A DNA stretch of 42,804 nt. Source: Planctomycetia bacterium (GTDB taxonomy: Bacteria > Planctomycetota > Planctomycetia > Pirellulales > Thermoguttaceae). The DNA lies in assembly GCA_030537455.1 (NCBI GenBank), contig JAUNMR010000030.1:1-42804 (forward strand), given 5' to 3'. Shown piece after piece: positions 38,992 to 42,804 of this stretch (positions within the stretch are counted from its first letter, which is position 1; every line of letters begins with the position of its first letter). The translations under genes were made by a program, and so were the position numbers. A model generated the notes under the pieces. That model saw only the letters and a program-made list of their open reading frames with translations, was not told the origin of the DNA and made no database searches.

Positions 38992-40184
38992 TTGTCTCTA
39001 TGCCTTGACAAGTGGTATTGAGTAAAGTACGCGACGACTCGGTAGAACTGTCGAGAGTTATGTCGAAGTACTAACATTGGCGCGTCTCTTTACGCCAAGC
39101 GAACGATGGAAGCGGCGTGTGAGCGTTTAGCCGTGGAGAGGGGGAAAGATCGCGCGAAATCTTATTACTCGTCATGGAAGTGGAGTATTGTTTTCAAACA
39201 AGGCGTCTAGCGACATTCGTGACGTTGGATAGTGGGATTGAAGAGTATGTTCTTCCTCAAAAGTAGGCGTCGAGTCGCAGAGGGTAAGTTTCTGTAGGCG
39301 TTCAGGAGTTACCGTAGACGGCGGAGCGAGTAGAGAAGAGGAGTTGAGCACGATTTAACGCGCTGAAATATGCGTAGCGATAAAAGACGAATCGGGCTAT
39401 GAGCGTGATTTGTTAGCGTGCGCTTCCCAGTTTGTTCTTGGCGTCTGAATGGTTAGAGGCAAAGGGGTGACTTTGGAAGATTGAAATCGCAGTTTGGCGA
39501 TATATTTCCTCGCACACGTGCGGGTAAAGTGAGAGTTAATATAGATAAGATCGAGGAGTATATAGACTTAAGTCGGAACGACGATAAAATTCTTCGGGTG
39601 AAAGAGAGTTTTTTCTATAATTCTCGTGATATATTTGATTTTATCTATGTTGTGTATATTGTGTATAATCTACAAGTTGTGTATTATACTTATATAATAT
39701 GTCTTAAATTTGTTTAGTATTTTAATGTTATGGTTTTACTATTTTAGTTATATTAAATACCTCTGGCGGCTTAGGAGTTTAATATAACCTTAATCTTTGA
39801 GTTGATTGTGTGGTTTATGTAATAATAAAAGTTGGTATATGATTGCTATCTTGTGTATTTTTAAAAGTTTGCGTTTTGATGTGATTAAAAAGTCGTCTTT
39901 TCGATATTTGCAAAATTGGCTATACTAGATTGACCGATTACGTGCGGATCAGTGGAAGCGCTTTGTAACAAGCGTTATTTCACGGGTTAGACGCAGTTGG
40001 TTTACCGAAGGAGAAGAGCGACTTGTAACCGTCGTTATGGCGACGCGTCTAAGGTTTGTTGTGTCGGCAAGTCTATACACGCACGTCCTTGATTCGCTGA
40101 AATAGGCGCACAGACGTTTGACTTGGTTTATGGTTTGCCACGCGAGGTTACAGTTGTCAACAGGTATACGTTAGGGATTTATAG
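38992..40184. other. 1.2-kb gap with no credible gene before the BY-kinase
   Basis: This is the longest non-coding stretch of the window. 39000-39480 is G-rich on the plus strand with no long frame. 39540-39900 is AT-rich with tata-type words. A 78-codon frame at 39481-39717 ends in Tyr/Val/Ile low complexity and is not convincing. The right end must hold the promoter of the polysaccharide gene, but I could not choose one. The region could hold a decayed gene, a long leader or a regulatory RNA. Confidence 0.45.
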
Positions 40185-42804
40185 ATGTCAACCAATCCAG
40201 ATAATCAAACGCCTCAAGAAACGCGCCCAACGCCTCCTGAGAATGTATTGAGGCAGGAACAACCTGCCGCGAAAACGCCGGCGAGTAAAGTGGACTCAAG
40301 TAATTTAGGCGCGGCAAGTTTGGGCGCTCGTACAACTACTGGTTCTAGCTCCACACAGAGTAGGAGCTCGAGTCCAAGCCAGAGCGGTAGTCCCACGCGT
40401 TCTCGTCGTCGCAGAAGCGCTCGTAACGATAAGAACGCCGACGCGTTGCTTCAGACGTCCACAACGTCTGGCGCTCCTGTACGCGGCGGTCGTGAGTTAA
40501 ATTTCTTTGACGTGATCGGCATTCTTCAACGTCAGGCGATTATAGTCGTCATAACGACGGTGGCGTGTACCGCTCTGGCTGGTTGGTACTTCACAACGCA
40601 GCCGAAGAAATATGCCGCGTCCTCGAGTATTTATATTCCGGCGACGAACTCCGCCTCAATTTTAAGTAGCGTCGATCGTAATAATACCCAGGGTATCTCT
40701 AATACTCTGCGTGGCGATAAGATTGAAACGCACGCTTTGATTGTCAAGTCGAACCAGATTCTTTCCAAAACCTGGGAAGAGATCAAATCGAGCCCCGAGA
40801 AGCTCAGTCGTATGTCGAAAGAGATGTCAGAGGCTAATCTCGACGACGTCAAAGCTGTACGCGCGCTTAATCGAATGCTGACTGTGCGAGTGGGCGGCGA
40901 CAACCGTGACTTCAAAAATACCAATACGATTACAATCAGTTGCACCTCGGGCAGTCCTTCGGAAGCGGCTGAAATTGTAAACACAGTTGTGGAGCAGTAT
41001 CAGAAGTACTTTGAAGACAAGTACAATCGTAATAACATCGAGGTAAGTAACGCGATTACCGAGTCCAAGAGTCAATTGGAAGCGGATATCGAAGCGCGTA
41101 AGGCCGACCTGTTTGAATATATCCACAACTCGGAAATTACCTTTATTGGCAGCGAAGAGAATAACCCGCTACTGACCGCGCTCACCAAAATGAGCGAAAA
41201 CATGGTTGACATCGACTTCCAGATTCTGCGCTTGCAAAACCGCTTGGCGTCTCTTGAAGAAGCCATTTCTGGTCGGGACGTTGACGATATTTCCGAGTCG
41301 GAACTCATCGCGCTCATGAGCGGCGGGGAAGGGGAAACGATCCTCAATACGATCATAGGCACCGCGCGCGGTAGTAGTAGCGCGGAAGTTACGGCGCTTT
41401 CCGCCACGATCGGCTTTGTAGAGCAAACCACCTCGGCGCAGCTTATGAAATTGCGTAATGATTTGAATGAAGCGGAAAAGAAATACGCTGCTGACCACCC
41501 GACGGTTCAGACCTTACGCGAGCAAATTGCAAGACTGGAAGCCGAACAGGATCAAAAGCGTGCAGAGACCAGTGAAAGCGCTGGGCGTATTGGCGTGATT
41601 AGCTATCAGGAGCTCTTTGTTTCATACCTCTCTGCGATTAAACGCCGTGTGGAAGAGCTTAATGACGAAAAGCAAAAGATCAATGAATATGTGACCGCGA
41701 AAGACGACGACGTTCGTAAGATCACGGAATATCGTGAAACAATTGAAGCGAAGAAGTTGTCGATTGAATCGCTCAAGGCAATGCAAGAGCATTTGGAACA
41801 AAGCCTCAAGCAACTCGCGCTCATGAGCGACGTGAACACCTATCAGGTTGAAGTGCTCTCCGCGGCGGAAGAGAACCGTACGCCGGTCTATCCGAGCCTG
41901 GTGAAATTTGTCGCCGTTGGGTTTGTCCTGGGCTTTCTCATTGGCGTGGCGCTCGCGTATGTGGTCGATATCACCGACGCAACGTTCCATTCCCCCAACG
42001 AGATTGTGCGCTCTTTGCACATTCCGATTATCACTCAGTTGCAGTCCTTCAAGTCTAAGTTGAAGGACGTTACGCCGAAACAACGCGCCAAGAACAAGGC
42101 GGAACATAAGCCGGATCCGGAACTGATCGCCTATTACAAAGCAGACGACCCCGTGTGCGAAGTCTTCAGACAAATCCGTACGCGTCTGTTTAATAAGCGT
42201 CGCGACGGTGGATGCCTCGTCGTTATGAACACCAGTCCTCACCCGAGCGATGGTAAAACGATGATTCTCTCCAATATTGCGGTGAAAGTGGCGGAAGCCG
42301 GAATGCGCGTGCTACTCATCGACGGCGATATGCGTAAACCCGACCTTCACAAAATGTTCGGGGTAGATAATGAAGTCGGTCTCTCTGACGTTCTCGCAGG
42401 CGGCGCGACGATTGACGACGCTTCCCAACCGACTGTGGTTAAGAATCTTACGATTATGACCGCTGGTAAGCAACGTAAACATACGGCGAAGTTAATTTCC
42501 AGTGAAACGTTTGACGAGACTATCAAGGCTCTTCGTGAGATGTACGACGTCGTGCTCATCGACACGCCTCCGGTGCTCTATGTAAACGACGCGCCGACCA
42601 TTGCTCCTCGTGTCGACGGCGTTCTTTATATCTTCCGTATTCGTCGTGGCGGTCGTCCTGACGTTATCACAGGCGTCAAGTCGCTCGCAGACGTTGGCGC
42701 TAATATTCTCGGTTGCATTGTCAACTGCCACGGTAAGCACAAGTTCTATAACGACAAAGCGACTATTGAAGAGTCTTACGGCGGCTACGGTGGTTACGGT
42801 GGTT
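40185..42804 (+). CDS. Wzc-like polysaccharide co-polymerase / BY-kinase (3' end off window)
   Basis: The product reads from ATG 40185 (preceded by TAGGGA) to the window edge, 873 codons so far. Residues 1-105 are a polar tail rich in Ser, Thr, Pro and a basic patch (SRRRRSARNDK). Then come a first membrane helix (AIIVVITTVACTALAGWYFT) and a Wzz-type chain-length region with long coiled-coil segments (about 230-560). A second membrane helix follows (LVKFVAVGFVLGFLIGVALA). The cytoplasmic kinase has Walker A SPHPSDGKT, Walker A' LLIDGDMRKP and Walker B VVLIDTPPV, characteristic of bacterial tyrosine kinases. The visible end reads ESYGGYGGYGG, probably the start of the Tyr-rich autophosphorylation tail. 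Its role is control of exopolysaccharide export and chain length. Confidence 0.93.
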   Translation, partial: MSTNPDNQTPQETRPTPPENVLRQEQPAAKTPASKVDSSNLGAASLGARTTTGSSSTQSRSSSPSQSGSPTRSRRRRSARNDKNADALLQTSTTSGAPVRGGRELNFFDVIGILQRQAIIVVITTVACTALAGWYFTTQPKKYAASSSIYIPATNSASILSSVDRNNTQGISNTLRGDKIETHALIVKSNQILSKTWEEIKSSPEKLSRMSKEMSEANLDDVKAVRALNRMLTVRVGGDNRDFKNTNTITISCTSGSPSEAAEIVNTVVEQYQKYFEDKYNRNNIEVSNAITESKSQLEADIEARKADLFEYIHNSEITFIGSEENNPLLTALTKMSENMVDIDFQILRLQNRLASLEEAISGRDVDDISESELIALMSGGEGETILNTIIGTARGSSSAEVTALSATIGFVEQTTSAQLMKLRNDLNEAEKKYAADHPTVQTLREQIARLEAEQDQKRAETSESAGRIGVISYQELFVSYLSAIKRRVEELNDEKQKINEYVTAKDDDVRKITEYRETIEAKKLSIESLKAMQEHLEQSLKQLALMSDVNTYQVEVLSAAEENRTPVYPSLVKFVAVGFVLGFLIGVALAYVVDITDATFHSPNEIVRSLHIPIITQLQSFKSKLKDVTPKQRAKNKAEHKPDPELIAYYKADDPVCEVFRQIRTRLFNKRRDGGCLVVMNTSPHPSDGKTMILSNIAVKVAEAGMRVLLIDGDMRKPDLHKMFGVDNEVGLSDVLAGGATIDDASQPTVVKNLTIMTAGKQRKHTAKLISSETFDETIKALREMYDVVLIDTPPVLYVNDAPTIAPRVDGVLYIFRIRRGGRPDVITGVKSLADVGANILGCIVNCHGKHKFYNDKATIEESYGGYGGYGG

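Noticed and set aside
39481..39717. 78-codon frame in the long gap
   Set aside because: TTG start, second half is Tyr/Val/Ile low complexity from AT-rich DNA, no family similarity recognised.
1..42804. Insertion sequences, CRISPR arrays, prophage genes, rRNA
   Set aside because: No transposase or integrase, no regularly spaced repeats with unique spacers, no phage structural genes and no rRNA sequence were seen. The tandem repeats present are in-frame parts of proteins.

Overview
The window looks like chromosome of a planctomycete (phylum Planctomycetota) of moderate G+C. The strongest evidence is a complete microcompartment locus of the Planctomycetes-Verrucomicrobia (PV) type at 18.2-26.3 kb. 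Supporting signs are a GspG-like pseudopilin, csrA next to a small conserved protein, a MazG-like protein with a Cys tail, and many secreted or lipid-anchored proteins with low-complexity repeats. Genus cannot be read from the sequence. I saw no insertion sequence, prophage, CRISPR array or rRNA.

Layout. 0-2.2 kb: a GspG-like pseudopilin running off the left edge, a small lipoprotein and tRNA-Leu(GAG), all on the minus strand. 2.3-5.3 kb: a beta-hydroxyacid dehydrogenase, pgsA and a CPBP membrane protease. 5.4-9.3 kb: a 950-residue membrane-anchored protein with acidic IVFDSNDL repeats and an alpha/beta-hydrolase domain, then a Cys-rich lipoprotein. 9.5-11.8 kb: metY behind a possible Met/Cys attenuation leader, then ridA. 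12-15.6 kb: a DUF1844 protein with a Cys/His cluster, a parS site, 5-formyl-THF cyclo-ligase and a secreted helical-repeat protein. 15.8-17.9 kb: csrA, a small conserved protein and an M24 peptidase. 18.2-26.3 kb: the PV microcompartment. 26.7-28.6 kb: a flippase-like membrane protein, an unknown protein and a 49-codon gene on the other strand. 28.6-30.3 kb: an AT-rich gap and dnaN. 30.4-38.9 kb: apbE, a MazG-like protein, a large membrane protein, an ABC ATPase, a secreted PCMT-like protein, an HD-domain protein and a secreted protein. 38.9-40.2 kb: a long non-coding gap. 40.2 kb to the end: a BY-kinase/Wzc polysaccharide co-polymerase running off the right edge.

How the genes work together. 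The microcompartment genes code for two BMC-H and three BMC-P shell proteins, a class II aldolase, a CoA-acylating aldehyde dehydrogenase, PduL and acetate kinase. In the known PV pathway a deoxysugar phosphate (fuculose- or rhamnulose-1-phosphate) is cleaved to lactaldehyde. The aldehyde is then turned, through acyl-CoA and acyl-phosphate, into an acid plus ATP inside the shell. Three proteins carry terminal amphipathic helices with a shared E-A-[LI]-V-R core, probably the cargo tags.

Chromosome context. Two parS-like sites (12.86 and 18.17 kb), dnaN behind an AT-rich gap, and a switch from all-minus genes (15.8-26.3 kb) to almost all-plus genes (26.7 kb to the end) suggest the window lies near the replication origin. 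No consensus DnaA box was found by eye, so this stays an inference.
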